Position numbers and translations under genes: made by a program. DNA of 32,210 nucleotides from Betaproteobacteria bacterium (GTDB taxonomy: Bacteria > Pseudomonadota > Gammaproteobacteria > Burkholderiales > Rhodocyclaceae): NCBI GenBank assembly GCA_016208425.1, contig JACQYA010000090.1, positions 1 to 32,210 of the forward strand, written 5' to 3'. The notes under the pieces are model-generated. The model searched no databases, was not told the DNA's origin, and saw only the letters and a program-made list of their open reading frames with translations. This document shows positions 7,951 to 17,499 of the stretch, piece after piece. The stretch's first letter is position 1. Each line of letters opens with the position of its first letter.

Positions 7951-8697
7951 ATGAGCAACAGACTATTCAACTGGTTCAAGTACGCCAGCCCGCAAAGTTT
8001 CTATCCGGTCGCCGGCCGGATGATTCCCTGGTTTTGGGCGCTGGCCGCCGTTTTCGGCGTTGCCGGGCTGTATGTCGGATTTCTCGTCGCGCCGACCGAT
8101 GCCCAGCAAGGCGAGGGCTACCGCATCATCTTCCTGCATGTGCCGGCCTCGTGGATGTCGATGTTCATCTATCTCGTGATGGCATTTTGGGCCGGCCTCG
8201 GGCTGGCGTTCAATACCCGCCTGTCGGGCATGATGGCGTCGGCGCTGGCGCCGACCGGTGCGCTGTTCGCTTTTCTCTCGCTGTGGACCGGCGCCTTGTG
8301 GGGAAAACCGATGTGGGGCGCCTGGTGGGTGTGGGACGCGCGCCTGACTTCGGAACTGATTCTGCTGTTTCTCTATATCGGCTTCATCGCCTTGCAATCG
8401 GCGATCGACGACCCGCGACGGGCCGACAAGGCGGGCGCCATCCTGGCGCTGGTCGGCGTAGTAAATATCCCGATCATCTACTTCTCGGTAAAGTGGTGGA
8501 ACACCCTGCACCAGGGGTCGTCGGTCAGTCTGACCAAATCGCCTTCGATGGCGGCGACCATGCTCTGGGGCATGCTGCTGTGCGCGCTGGCGTGCTGGAT
8601 GTACAGCATCGCCGTCGCGCTGATGCGGGCGCGCGGCATCATGCTCGAACGCGAACGGCACACCGAGTGGGTGCGTGCCTTGCTGGCGGACAAATAA
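7951..8697 (+). CDS. ccmC: Haem-handling membrane protein CcmC
   Basis: Loads haem onto the histidine of CcmE at the periplasmic face. The 248-residue protein has six predicted membrane helices and the tryptophan-rich WWD motif WGAWWVWDARLTSELIL, which lines the external haem site. The flanking histidines expected as axial haem ligands are present in IIFLHVPASW and in NTLHQGSS. The frame is open to a TTG at 7930 inside the end of ccmB, but ATG 7951 (MSNRLFNWFKYASP) is the likely start. The next gene, ccmD, begins 10 nt after the stop. Confidence 0.95.
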   Translation: MSNRLFNWFKYASPQSFYPVAGRMIPWFWALAAVFGVAGLYVGFLVAPTDAQQGEGYRIIFLHVPASWMSMFIYLVMAFWAGLGLAFNTRLSGMMASALAPTGALFAFLSLWTGALWGKPMWGAWWVWDARLTSELILLFLYIGFIALQSAIDDPRRADKAGAILALVGVVNIPIIYFSVKWWNTLHQGSSVSLTKSPSMAATMLWGMLLCALACWMYSIAVALMRARGIMLERERHTEWVRALLADK

Positions 8698-8707
8698 GGG
8701 GGCAGCG

Positions 8708-8917
8708 ATGTACTGGAACAGTTTTTCCGACTTTTTGGCGATGGGGAACCACGGCGTTTATGTCTGGGGTTCGGTGGGTGTAATGGCGCTGCTGATGGCG
8801 CTGGAACCGATCTTGCTGATCCGGGGACGGAGGGCTCTGATCGCGCGGCTCAAGCGCCAGATCCGCGCCGAAAAATCGGATCGCGGCGGAGCAGTTAACG
8901 GCAGGAGCACATGTTGA
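8708..8917 (+). CDS. ccmD: Haem exporter small subunit CcmD
   Basis: Small single-pass membrane protein (69 residues) that holds CcmE in the CcmABC complex. It starts [25 protein letters not shown], with the G-x-Y-VW pattern typical of CcmD, followed by one membrane helix and a basic cytosolic tail. The frame runs further upstream, but AGGGGG 7 nt before ATG 8708 fixes the start. The stop codon overlaps the start of ccmE by 7 nt (ATGTTGA). Confidence 0.92.
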   Translation: MYWNSFSDFLAMGNHGVYVWGSVGVMALLMALEPILLIRGRRALIARLKRQIRAEKSDRGGAVNGRSTC

Positions 8918-9378
8918 AAGCACGTCACAAACGTATCGCGCTGATCGTCGGCGGCCTCGTCATCCTGGCGGGTGTCGCGACGCTGGTGCTCAACGCCTTC
9001 CAGAGCAACCTGGTATTTTTCTTTTCGCCGACGCAGGTGGCGGCCGGGGAAGCGCCGAAGGGCAAGACGTTTCGCATCGGCGGACTGGTCAAGGAGGGGT
9101 CGATCAAGCGCGAGGCCGATGGCGTCACTTTGCGCTTTATCGTCACCGACACCGAAAAAGACCTGACGGTCGCTTACAAGGGCATTCTGCCCGACCTGTT
9201 CCGGGAGGGTAAGGGCGCCGTCGCGCAAGGCAAACTGGGCGACGACGGCCTGTTCGTGGCCAGCGAAGTGCTCGCCAAACACGACGAAAACTACATGCCG
9301 CCCGAAGCGACCAAGGCGCTCGACGATGCCGGCAACCGTGCCGCCGCCAACAAGGCGGCGCAGACTTTGAAGCAGTAA
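8911..9378 (+). CDS. ccmE: Periplasmic haem chaperone CcmE
   Basis: Carries haem covalently from CcmC to the CcmF/H lyase. An N-terminal membrane anchor (residues about 9-30) precedes an OB-fold domain containing FFFSPTQV and [11 protein letters not shown]. The haem-attaching histidine is H124 in [12 protein letters not shown], with the conserved tyrosine Y128 four residues later. The tail is alanine- and lysine-rich. This is the standard HxxxY form, not the rare cysteine variant. The length of 155 residues is normal. It overlaps ccmD by 7 nt. The 68 nt before ccmF hold no further gene. Confidence 0.95.
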   Translation: MLKARHKRIALIVGGLVILAGVATLVLNAFQSNLVFFFSPTQVAAGEAPKGKTFRIGGLVKEGSIKREADGVTLRFIVTDTEKDLTVAYKGILPDLFREGKGAVAQGKLGDDGLFVASEVLAKHDENYMPPEATKALDDAGNRAAANKAAQTLKQ

Positions 9379-9446
9379 GTGGAACGGCAGGCCCCGCGCT
9401 TTCTTCGAGCGCCGGCGCCGCGTCGCCTCACCCGTGGAGAAATACA

Positions 9447-11438
9447 ATGATTCCCGAACTCGGTAATTTCGCGCTCATCGTTGCGCTCTGTGTCGCGCTG
9501 GTGCAGGGCGCGCTGCCGCTGATCGGCGCACACACCCGCCGGAGCCGGTGGATCGCCGTCGCGCGTCCGGCGGCGATGGCGCAGGCGCTGCTCATGGCGG
9601 TCGCCTTCGGTTGTTTGACGACGGCGTTTGTGCAGAACGATTTTTCCGTGATCTATGTGGCGCAGCATTCCAACTCGCTGCTACCGCTCGAATACCGCGT
9701 CGCAGCCGTCTGGGGCGGACACGAAGGGTCGTTGCTGCTGTGGCTGGTCATGCTGGTGATGTGGACGCTGGCGGTGGCGCTGCGCTCGCGGCAGTTACCG
9801 GATCACATGGTGGCGCGCGTTCTCGGCGTTCTCGGCCTGGTCACCGCCGGTTTCCTGCTTTTCATCCTGTTGACCTCCAATCCCTTCGAGCGCCTTCTGC
9901 CGGGCGCCGAGGAAGGCCGCGACCTCAATCCCCTGTTGCAGGATCCGGGGCTGATTATTCATCCACCGATGCTCTATATGGGCTACGTCGGTTTTTCCGT
10001 GGCCTACGCGTTCGCCGTCGCCGCCCTGCTCTCGGGCCAGCTAGACGCGGCTTGGGCGCGCTGGTCGCGGCCGTGGACGACCGCGGCCTGGATTTTCCTC
10101 ACGCTCGGCATCGCGCTCGGCTCTTGGTGGGCTTACTACGAACTCGGCTGGGGCGGCTGGTGGTTCTGGGACCCGGTGGAAAACGCATCGTTTATGCCCT
10201 GGCTGGTCGGCACGGCCTTGGTGCACTCGCTGGCGGTGACCGAAAAACGCGGCAGTTTCAAGAACTGGACGGTGCTGTTGGCGATTTCCGCCTTCTCGCT
10301 GTCGCTGCTCGGCACTTTCCTCGTCCGTTCCGGCGTGCTCACCTCGGTACATGCGTTCGCCACCGATCCTCGGCGCGGTATTTTTATCCTCGTCTTTCTC
10401 GTTGCCGTGATCGGCAGCTCGCTGGCGCTGTTTGCTTGGCGGGCGCCCAAAGTCGGTCTCGGCGGCCGCTTTGCACTGGTTTCGCGCGAGTCGCTGTTGC
10501 TGACCAACAACGTGCTGCTGGTGGTCGCTTGCGCCTCGGTGCTGCTCGGCACGCTCTACCCGCTGCTGATCGACGCGCTGGGCGCCGGCAAGCTCTCGGT
10601 GGGGCCGCCTTACTTCGACGCCGTATTCGCGCCGCTGATGGTTCCGGCGCTGTTCCTGATCGGTGTCGCGCCGTTTGCGCGCTGGAAACACGCCAGCCTG
10701 GGCGAACTGGCGCGCACCTTGCGCTGGGCCTTTCTCGCGGCGGCGGCGGCCGGATGCATCGCGCCCTTCTTCTTCGGCGAATGGAAGCCGCTGGTCGCGC
10801 TCAGCCTGCTGCTGGCGGCCTGGATCTTCCTCAGCGCCGCGCTGAATTTTGTCGGGCGCGTGCAGTCGACGCGCGCCGGCCAGCCCTTCATGCGCGCCGT
10901 GCGCCAACAGCCGCGCGGCTTCTTCGGGATGCACCTGGCGCATATCGGTATCGCCGTGTTCGTCGTCGGCGTGGCGACGGTGAACGCCTACCAGGCCGAA
11001 AAAGATGTGAAGATGGAGGTCGGCGATACGGTTAGTATCGGCGCCTACACGTTCAAATTCAACGGCGTGCGCCAGAAAAAGGGGCCCAACTACATGGCTC
11101 TGGTCGGCGATGTCGATCTGTCGATCGACGGCAAGCCGTCCCGGAAAATGTTCCCGGAAAAGCGCAACTACGTCACCTCGTCGATGCCGATGACCGAAGC
11201 GGCAATCGACACCGGCTTCCTGCGCGATGTCTATGTCTCGCTCGGCGAACCCATCGACAAGGCCAGGCCGGACGCCGCCTGGGCGGTTCGCGTCTATTAC
11301 AAGCCCTTCGTCGACTGGATCTGGGGCGGTTGCGTGTTGATGGCGCTCGGCGGGCTGCTGGCGATGAGCGACCGGCGCTATAGAATCAAGTCGCGTGCGC
11401 CGCTATCGATGCCCGCTTCGCTTGCCCAGAAAGTTTGA
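9447..11438 (+). CDS. ccmF: Haem lyase subunit CcmF
   Basis: Large inner-membrane protein (663 residues) that, with CcmH, attaches haem to CXXCH motifs of apocytochromes. About 14-15 hydrophobic segments are visible. The WWD motif GWGGWWFWDPVENASFMPWL lies near residues 234-253, and the preceding loop contains LQDPGLIIHPPMLYMGYVGF with a conserved haem-ligand histidine. The C-terminal part (from about 520) is a periplasmic domain followed by a last membrane helix (DWIWGGCVLMALGGLLAMSD). GGAG lies 7 nt before ATG 9447. It is followed after 10 nt by ccmG. Confidence 0.96.
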   Translation: MIPELGNFALIVALCVALVQGALPLIGAHTRRSRWIAVARPAAMAQALLMAVAFGCLTTAFVQNDFSVIYVAQHSNSLLPLEYRVAAVWGGHEGSLLLWLVMLVMWTLAVALRSRQLPDHMVARVLGVLGLVTAGFLLFILLTSNPFERLLPGAEEGRDLNPLLQDPGLIIHPPMLYMGYVGFSVAYAFAVAALLSGQLDAAWARWSRPWTTAAWIFLTLGIALGSWWAYYELGWGGWWFWDPVENASFMPWLVGTALVHSLAVTEKRGSFKNWTVLLAISAFSLSLLGTFLVRSGVLTSVHAFATDPRRGIFILVFLVAVIGSSLALFAWRAPKVGLGGRFALVSRESLLLTNNVLLVVACASVLLGTLYPLLIDALGAGKLSVGPPYFDAVFAPLMVPALFLIGVAPFARWKHASLGELARTLRWAFLAAAAAGCIAPFFFGEWKPLVALSLLLAAWIFLSAALNFVGRVQSTRAGQPFMRAVRQQPRGFFGMHLAHIGIAVFVVGVATVNAYQAEKDVKMEVGDTVSIGAYTFKFNGVRQKKGPNYMALVGDVDLSIDGKPSRKMFPEKRNYVTSSMPMTEAAIDTGFLRDVYVSLGEPIDKARPDAAWAVRVYYKPFVDWIWGGCVLMALGGLLAMSDRRYRIKSRAPLSMPASLAQKV

Positions 11439-11448
11439 GGATTATCCG

Positions 11449-12033
11449 ATGAACAAATTTCTTTGGCCGCTGATCGGCTTTGTCGTCCTGGTGGCTCTGC
11501 TCGCTGTCGGGCTCAACCTCAACCCGCGCGACGTGCCTTCGCCGCTGGTCGGCAAACCCGCGCCGGCGTTTTCGCTGCCGCAACTGGGCGCTCCCGACCG
11601 GACGTTTTCGCCGAAGGACATGCTCGGCCAGGTCTGGCTGCTCAACGTCTGGTCGTCCTGGTGCGTCTCCTGCCGCCAAGAACATCCGGTGCTGGTCGGG
11701 CTGGCAAAGCGCAAGACCGTCCCGCTGATCGGCCTCAACTACAAGGAGCTGCGCGGCGATGGCGGCGTGGACATGGACAAGGTAGACCCGGCCAGCGAAA
11801 AAGTGCTCGCCGAGCAGCGCGCCGCCGGCTGGCTGAGCAAACACGGCGATCCCTACGCGCTGACGGCGATGGATCTCGACGGTCGGGCCGGCATCGACTA
11901 CGGCGTGTATGGCGTGCCGGAAACCTACCTGATCGACAAGGCCGGCGTCATCCGCATGAAGCATACCGGGCCGATCAGCCCCGACATTTTTTCCGGCAAG
12001 ATCCTGCCGATGGTGGGGGAGTTGTCCAAATGA
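11449..12033 (+). CDS. ccmG: Thiol:disulfide oxidoreductase CcmG (DsbE)
   Basis: Membrane-anchored periplasmic thioredoxin-like reductant that keeps the apocytochrome/CcmH thiols reduced. It has an N-terminal membrane helix (residues about 4-22), the LVGKPAPAFSLPQL entry strand, the active site WCVSC (C72 and C75), and GVYGVPETYLIDKAG, whose cis-proline segment follows the acidic GVPE typical of CcmG. The frame can be read from 11395 inside ccmF, but ATG 11449 (MNKFLWPLIG) is the natural start. Its stop overlaps the ccmH start (AATGA). 194 residues. Confidence 0.95.
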   Translation: MNKFLWPLIGFVVLVALLAVGLNLNPRDVPSPLVGKPAPAFSLPQLGAPDRTFSPKDMLGQVWLLNVWSSWCVSCRQEHPVLVGLAKRKTVPLIGLNYKELRGDGGVDMDKVDPASEKVLAEQRAAGWLSKHGDPYALTAMDLDGRAGIDYGVYGVPETYLIDKAGVIRMKHTGPISPDIFSGKILPMVGELSK

Positions 12034-12506
12034 AACGCTGGCTGACGATATTCGCGCTCGCGCTCGGAGCCCTTCAACCCGGCGGCTTGCAGGCCAAGGA
12101 AGCCGCGCCGCGCGCCGAAAACGAACTCACCGAAAAACGCTTGATCGCGATTTCTTCCGAGTTGCGCTGTTTGGTTTGCCAGAACGAATCGCTGGCCGGT
12201 TCCAACGCCGAGCTGGCCCAGGATCTGCGCCGCGAAATTCGCTCGCTGATTAACGACAACAAGAGCGACAGCGAGATCATGGAGTTCATGGTCAGCCGTT
12301 ATGGCGACTTCGTCCGCTATCGGCCGCCGCTGAAAGGCACGACGCTGCTCCTGTGGTTCGGCCCGGCGCTGCTCTTCGCGGTCGCGCTCGTCGCGCTGGT
12401 GCGCTATCTGCGCCGCCGCGACAAGGCGCTGAAGGACGCACCGCTAAGCGCCGAGGAACAGCGGCAGGCCGATGACCTGCTGCAAGCCAAAAAGGGGCAA
12501 CCATGA
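12030..12506 (+). CDS. ccmH: Cytochrome c maturation protein CcmH (CcmH/CycL/NrfF family)
   Basis: Thiol-redox part of the haem lyase, interacting with apocytochrome and CcmF. An N-terminal signal peptide (MKRWLTIFALALGALQPGGLQA) is followed by the three-helix domain with the redox motif LRCLVCQNESL (C47 and C50), then MVSRYGDFVRYRPP and a C-terminal membrane helix with a basic cytosolic tail. The open frame begins at 11463, but ATG 12030, which overlaps the ccmG stop, gives the correct secreted protein of 158 residues. It is the short CcmH; the TPR part is the separate ccmI gene. Confidence 0.94.
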   Translation: MKRWLTIFALALGALQPGGLQAKEAAPRAENELTEKRLIAISSELRCLVCQNESLAGSNAELAQDLRREIRSLINDNKSDSEIMEFMVSRYGDFVRYRPPLKGTTLLLWFGPALLFAVALVALVRYLRRRDKALKDAPLSAEEQRQADDLLQAKKGQP

Positions 12507-13729
12507 CGCCCGTGACCGCGTTCGTCGTCGTCGCGGCGCTGCTTGTCGCCGCCACCGTCGCCATTCTCGTGCTGCCGCTCTGGCGTGCGCCCAAGGTCGC
12601 CAGCGGCGCCGATCAGCGCCAGTTCAACCTGTCCATATTCCGCGACCAGTTGGCGGAACTGGAGCGTGACCGGAGCGACGGCACGCTCGCCGAAGCCGAT
12701 TTCGAGCAGGCCAGGAGCGAGTTGCAGCGCCGCCTGCTCGACGAAGTGCGGCCGGAAGCGGCTGCCGCGACGGCCGACGGCGGCGGCCGGAAGACAGCGC
12801 TTGCACTGGTCGCCGCCATCCCGCTGCTGGCGACCGCCGGCTATCTCCTGCTCGGCAATCCGCGCGCGCTCGATCCGCTACAGACGCAACCGCCCTCCAG
12901 CGTCAGCACCCAGCAGATCGAGGGCATGCTGGTCAAGCTGGCCGAGAAGCTGAAGAAGGATCCCGACGACGCCAACGGTTGGGTCATGCTGGCGCGTTCG
13001 TACAAGGCGCTCGGCCGGCTGGCGGAAGCGGCCGAGGCCTACAGCCACGCGGGCGCGCTGGTCGACCAGGACGCGGCGCTGCTTTCCGACTACGCCGAAA
13101 CCTTGAGCCAGGTGAATGGCGGCAGATTGCAGGGCAAGCCGGGCGAACTGATCGCCCGCGCCCTAAAAATCGATCCCGAAGACCCTCAATCGCTGTTCAT
13201 GGCCGGTCTCGCCGCCAGCGAACGGAGCGATTTCGGCGCTGCGGCCGACCACTGGTCGCGCCTGCTGACCAAAATTGATCCGGGTTCGGAAGACTACGCG
13301 ACGCTGGAGGACTACATCGCCAAGGCGCGCAAGGCTGCCGGCCAACCGTCAGCGGTCGAGAAGAAGGCAAAATCGGCTGCTGCGGCGCCGAGCATCTCCG
13401 GCCAGGTGGTATTGAGCGGCAAGCTGGCCGGCCAGGCCAAACCCGACGACGTGCTTTTCGTCTTTGCCCGCGCCGAAGAAGGGCCGCGTATGCCGCTCGC
13501 CGCGATACGGGCGACGGTAGCCGAGTTGCCGCTGACTTTCCGCCTCGACGATTCGATGGCGTTACCGGGCGGCAAGAAGCTCTCCGAGTTCAAGACGGTG
13601 CGTATCGAGGCGCGTATCGCCAAGTCCGGCAAGGCGCAGACTGCAAGCGGCGATCTGTTCGGCGGCGCCGGCGGCGTCAAACTCGGCAGCCGGGGCGTGC
13701 AACTGACGATAGATCAAGTCCAGCCCTGA
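12503..13729 (+). CDS. ccmI: Cytochrome c biogenesis TPR protein CcmI (CycH)
   Basis: Chaperone that presents apocytochromes to CcmF/CcmH. The 408-residue protein has an N-terminal membrane helix (residues about 5-25), a short cytosolic loop with FRDQLAELERDRSDGTL, a second helix (about 95-117), then periplasmic tetratricopeptide repeats (NGWVMLARSYKALGRLAEAAEAYSHA and later copies). A C-terminal beta-rich domain runs from about residue 295 and contains the phrase VFVFARAEEGPRMPLA, the peptide-binding part of the family. The start overlaps the ccmH stop (ATGA). It is the last ccm gene; ubiB converges on it from the other strand. Confidence 0.94.
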   Translation: MTPVTAFVVVAALLVAATVAILVLPLWRAPKVASGADQRQFNLSIFRDQLAELERDRSDGTLAEADFEQARSELQRRLLDEVRPEAAAATADGGGRKTALALVAAIPLLATAGYLLLGNPRALDPLQTQPPSSVSTQQIEGMLVKLAEKLKKDPDDANGWVMLARSYKALGRLAEAAEAYSHAGALVDQDAALLSDYAETLSQVNGGRLQGKPGELIARALKIDPEDPQSLFMAGLAASERSDFGAAADHWSRLLTKIDPGSEDYATLEDYIAKARKAAGQPSAVEKKAKSAAAAPSISGQVVLSGKLAGQAKPDDVLFVFARAEEGPRMPLAAIRATVAELPLTFRLDDSMALPGGKKLSEFKTVRIEARIAKSGKAQTASGDLFGGAGGVKLGSRGVQLTIDQVQP

Positions 13730-13986
13730 GATCGCCGGCAGCACACGCATCGCTGGAGATACGCAGGGATAAACGCCCTTTTCCCGCCAAGCGGTGAGTT
13801 CTGGCTGCGGCCCGGGTCGCTGGCACGCACTTTGAGGACGCCGTTCTCGACCAGATCAAGGATGCCGCGTCGCGGTTTCAAGATCACGCGACGCTTGCTT
13901 GTTGAATGCGCCGGTTTCACGCAACGCGCGCAGAACAAGCCGGTTCTGCTGATGACGGCCGGGGCATTTCGGCACCACAAAAACTC
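13730..13986. other. Convergent intergenic region with an 8-bp inverted repeat; no confident gene
   Basis: This 257-bp gap between the ends of ccmI and ubiB contains a perfect inverted repeat GCGTCGCG (13867-13874) / CGCGACGC (13887-13894) with a 12-nt loop, which may work as a two-way transcription stop although no T-run follows. A minus-strand frame of 88 codons (13714-13980, with a CxxC and RASDPGRSQNSPLGGKR) crosses it and runs into the end of ccmI. I do not recognise it and see no ribosome binding site for it; it could be a decayed gene piece. Confidence 0.4.
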
Positions 13987-15519
13987 CTACAGATAGTGGC
14001 GGGCCAGCAGCGCCGCCAGCAGGATCGCGACCAGCCCCAGCCAGAAATTCTGCCGACGCTGCCCGCGTGCGATTTCGGCGAGCAGGGGCGCGGTATCGAC
14101 GCTTTTCGGCCGCGCCAGCACTTCGTGCACCAGGCGCGGCAACTGCGGCACGATTCGCGCCCAGTGCGGCGCCTCCTGCTTGAGTCCCCGGTTGAAGGCG
14201 CGCCAGCCGACCTGTTCGTTCATCCAGCGCTCAAGAAACGGCTTGGCCGTCGTCCACAAGTCCAGATGCGGATCGAGCTGGCGCCCCAGCCCCTCGATGT
14301 TGAGCAGAGTTTTTTGCAGCATCACGAGCTGCGGCTGAATTTCGACATTGAAGCGGCGCGAGGTCTGGAATAGCCGCAACAACACGCGGCCGAAGGAAAT
14401 TTCGTGCAGCGGACGGTCGAAGATCGGTTCGCAGACGGCGCGGATCGCAGCCTCGAATTCGTCGACCCGCGTATCGGCCGGCGCCCAGCCGGCCTCGACG
14501 TGCGCCAGCGCGACGCGCTTGTAGTCGCGCTGGAAAAAGGCGAGAAAATTCTGCGCCAGATAATTCTTGTCCACGTCGGTCAGCGTGCCGACGATCCCGA
14601 AGTCGAGCGCGATATAGCTGCCGTGGTGCGCGGCGTCGGTGGCGACGAAGATGTTGCCCGGATGCATGTCGGCATGAAAGAAGCCATCGCGGAAGACCTG
14701 CGTGAAGAAGATTTCGACGCCCGCCCGCGACAGCGCCGGTAGGTCGATACTGGCCGCCAGCAAAGCCTCGGTCTGGCTGATCGGAATACCGTGCATGCGC
14801 TCCATCACCATCACCGTCGTCGTGCATTGATCCCAATGCACTTCCGGCACTTGCAGCAGCGGTGAGCCGGTAAAGTTGCGGCGCAGCTGCGAGCAGTTGG
14901 CCGCTTCGCGCATCAAATCCAGCTCGTCGTAGAGATATTTGGCGAATTCGGCGACCACCTCGCGCGGCTTCAAACGCTTGCCGTCCGACCAGAGCCTTTC
15001 CAGCAAGCCGGCCAGGGTGTCGAGCAAGGCCAGATCGTGCGCGATCACGCCGCGCATCTCCGGCCGCAGAATCTTGACCGCCACTTCATGGCCGCCGTCC
15101 TCCGAACGCAGGCGGGCGAAATGTACCTGCGCGACCGAAGCGCTAGCGACCGGGACAGCGCCGAATTCGGCAAACACCTCGTGCGCCGGCCGGCCGTAGG
15201 CTTGCGCTATCTGCGCCAGCGCCAGTTCGGACGAAAAAGGCGGCACGCGATCCTGCAATTTGGCCAGTTCGTCGGCAATATCCGGCGGCAGAAGGTCGCG
15301 GCGGGTCGACAACACCTGGCCGAACTTGACGAAAATCGGCCCCAGCGCCTCCAGCGCCAGCCGCAAACGTACCGCGCGCGGCGCATCGAAACGCCGCCAG
15401 AAGTGCAAGAAACGCGACAAAGCCGCCAGCCGGCCGCTGGTCTCATGCTCGAGGATCATCTCGTCCAGACCGTAGCGGCTCGATACGGCGAGGATTTTGG
15501 CAAGACGGAATAGGCGCAT
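13987..15519 (-). CDS. ubiB: Ubiquinone biosynthesis protein UbiB (ABC1/ADCK kinase-like ATPase)
   Basis: Atypical kinase-fold ATPase needed for ubiquinone biosynthesis, thought to help extract quinone intermediates from the membrane. The 510-residue protein shows the family's KxGQ motif ([32 protein letters not shown], about residues 85-115), the alanine-rich nucleotide loop ASASVAQVH, the AVKILRP lysine, the catalytic-loop [13 protein letters not shown] and the metal-binding IALDFGIVG. Two hydrophobic segments at the C-terminus ([13 protein letters not shown]) anchor it in the inner membrane. The frame opens at 15588, but [21 protein letters not shown] from ATG 15519 matches the family start. 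No accessory ubi gene lies beside it here. Confidence 0.93.
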   Translation of the reverse strand: MRLFRLAKILAVSSRYGLDEMILEHETSGRLAALSRFLHFWRRFDAPRAVRLRLALEALGPIFVKFGQVLSTRRDLLPPDIADELAKLQDRVPPFSSELALAQIAQAYGRPAHEVFAEFGAVPVASASVAQVHFARLRSEDGGHEVAVKILRPEMRGVIAHDLALLDTLAGLLERLWSDGKRLKPREVVAEFAKYLYDELDLMREAANCSQLRRNFTGSPLLQVPEVHWDQCTTTVMVMERMHGIPISQTEALLAASIDLPALSRAGVEIFFTQVFRDGFFHADMHPGNIFVATDAAHHGSYIALDFGIVGTLTDVDKNYLAQNFLAFFQRDYKRVALAHVEAGWAPADTRVDEFEAAIRAVCEPIFDRPLHEISFGRVLLRLFQTSRRFNVEIQPQLVMLQKTLLNIEGLGRQLDPHLDLWTTAKPFLERWMNEQVGWRAFNRGLKQEAPHWARIVPQLPRLVHEVLARPKSVDTAPLLAEIARGQRRQNFWLGLVAILLAALLARHYL

Positions 15520-15669
15520 GGAAAACGGGCCGGGATTTTCGGGAAGCCATGAGTTTATCCCGAAGCGGCACGGCGGGAGCGTGCTCACCCTCGTTTTTCG
15601 GTCGGGCGGCCGCCTCTTTCAGACACCCCCGCCCCCGGCCACGACTCGGCAGCATTTGGCCGCACATCG

Positions 15670-15675
15670 TATAAT
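15670..15675 (+). promoter_or_regulatory. Putative -10 element upstream of argS
   Basis: A perfect TATAAT lies 35 nt before the argS ATG in the argS-ubiB divergent gap. No convincing -35 hexamer is present at 16-18 nt, so only the -10 is called. Confidence 0.45.
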
Positions 15676-15710
15676 CCGACCCTGCTCCAATTTTTCAGAC
15701 CACAATCCCA

Positions 15711-17474
15711 ATGAACCACGATATCAAAGCCCATCTTGTCGACTTGCTGCGCGCCGCGCTACGCGGCGTAGCGCCCGGCGAGCTGGGAACGGCAATTCTG
15801 GTCGAACGCCCGAAGCAGGCCGCGCACGGCGATTTTTCGTGCAACCTGGCGATGCAGCTGGCGCGCTCGATGAAACGCAATCCGCGCGAGCTGGCGCAGG
15901 CGCTACTTGCCGCACTGCCACCGTCGCCGTTGGTGGCGAAAGCCGAAATCGCCGGCGCCGGCTTCATCAACTTCCACCTCTTGCCGGCGGCCAGGCGGGA
16001 AGCCATCCACAGCGTTTTGACGCTGGGCGACGACTACGGCCGCTCGACGGCGGGCGGACGCAGGAAGGTGCAAGTCGAGTTCGTTTCGGCCAACCCGACC
16101 GGCCCGCTGCACGTTGGCCACGGGCGGGGCGCGGCCTACGGCGCCAGCCTGTCCAGCCTGCTGGCTTACGCCGGTTGGGACGTGACCCGCGAATACTACG
16201 TGAATGATGCCGGCCGCCAGATGGACATCCTCGGCCTCTCCGCCTGGCTGCGCTATCTGGAGTTGCACGGCGAGAACGTACCCTTTCCGCCCAACGCCTA
16301 TCAGGGGGACTACGTCGGCGAAATGGCGCGCCAGATGCGGGCGGCGCACGGTGCGCGGTATGTGCACCCGGCAGCCGCCGTCCAGTTCGGCACACCGGGT
16401 ATCCCCGGCTCCGGGCGCTCCGACGACGAAGCCAAGGAGCAGCGCGAAACGCATCTGGACGCGCTGATCGCCAACGCCAAGGATCTGCTGGGCGAAGACT
16501 GGTCTTACGTCCATAACCACGTGCTGACCGAACAGCTCGGCGACGGGCGCAACGATCTCGAAGAGTTCGGCGTGCATTTCGATGTCTGGTTTTCCGAAAA
16601 ATCGCTGTTCGATACCGGTCTCGTCGAACGTTGCGTCGACCGCCTCGAACACAGCGGCCACATCTACGTTCAGGATGGCGCCAAGTGGTTCAAGTCGACC
16701 GCTTTCGGCGACGAAAAAGATCGCGTCGTGCAGCGCGAAAACGGCCTCTACACCTACTTCGCGTCGGACATCGCCTATCACCTGAACAAGGTCGAGCGCG
16801 GTTTCGAGCGCATCATCAACATCTGGGGCGCCGACCACCACGGCTATATCGCCCGCGTCAAAGGCGCCATCGCCGCGCTGCAACTGGCGCCGGAAGTGCT
16901 CGACGTGGCGCTGGTGCAGTTCGCCGTGCTCTACCGCAACGGGCAGAAAACGTCGATGTCGACGCGTTCGGGCGAATTCGTCACCCTGCGCGAACTGCGC
17001 GGCGAGGTCGGCAACGACGCCTGCCGCTTCTTCTATGTGCTGCGCAAGTCCGACCAGCACCTGGACTTCGACCTCGATCTGGCGAAGAGCCAGTCGAACG
17101 AAAACCCGGTCTATTACATCCAGTACGCGCATGCCCGCGTCTGCTCGGTGCTCGCGCAGTGGGCCGGAAAAACGGCGACGCTGGTCAAGGCCGATCTGGC
17201 GCGCCTCGACAATCCGCGCGAGCTGGCGCTGGCCGCGCTGCTGGGCGAATTTCCGGAAATTGTCGATGCCGCCGCCAGCGAGCTGGCGCCCCACCTGATC
17301 GCCTTCTATCTCAAGGATCTGGCGGCCGAATTCCACAGCTACTACAACGCCGAGCGCATGCTGGTCGAAGATGCCGCCTTGCGGGATGCGCGCCTGGCGC
17401 TGGCCGCCGCCGTGCGCCAGGTGATCCGCAACGGCTTGACGCTGCTCGGCGTCAGTTGCCCGCAATCGATGTAA
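15711..17474 (+). CDS. argS: Arginyl-tRNA synthetase
   Basis: Class I synthetase that charges tRNA-Arg. The N-terminal additional domain (residues 1-110) is followed by the HIGH-type motif in NPTGPLHVGHGRGAAYG (H134-V-G-H) and, near residue 413, a KMSKS counterpart reading KTSMSTRSGEF. Residues WGADHHGYIARVKGA in the core and the helical anticodon-binding domain with the C-terminal end VIRNGLTLLGVSCPQSM complete the enzyme. The 587-residue length is normal. Transcribed away from ubiB; the SPOR gene starts 25 nt after its stop and dsbA 10 nt after that gene, so the three probably form one unit. Confidence 0.96.
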   Translation: MNHDIKAHLVDLLRAALRGVAPGELGTAILVERPKQAAHGDFSCNLAMQLARSMKRNPRELAQALLAALPPSPLVAKAEIAGAGFINFHLLPAARREAIHSVLTLGDDYGRSTAGGRRKVQVEFVSANPTGPLHVGHGRGAAYGASLSSLLAYAGWDVTREYYVNDAGRQMDILGLSAWLRYLELHGENVPFPPNAYQGDYVGEMARQMRAAHGARYVHPAAAVQFGTPGIPGSGRSDDEAKEQRETHLDALIANAKDLLGEDWSYVHNHVLTEQLGDGRNDLEEFGVHFDVWFSEKSLFDTGLVERCVDRLEHSGHIYVQDGAKWFKSTAFGDEKDRVVQRENGLYTYFASDIAYHLNKVERGFERIINIWGADHHGYIARVKGAIAALQLAPEVLDVALVQFAVLYRNGQKTSMSTRSGEFVTLRELRGEVGNDACRFFYVLRKSDQHLDFDLDLAKSQSNENPVYYIQYAHARVCSVLAQWAGKTATLVKADLARLDNPRELALAALLGEFPEIVDAAASELAPHLIAFYLKDLAAEFHSYYNAERMLVEDAALRDARLALAAAVRQVIRNGLTLLGVSCPQSM

Positions 17475-17499
17475 CGAAATAGCGAAACGAAAGAAGCCC

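Noticed and set aside
9548-11035. 495-codon frame overlapping ccmF in another phase
   Set aside because: Arginine-rich frame-shadow of ccmF without family features.
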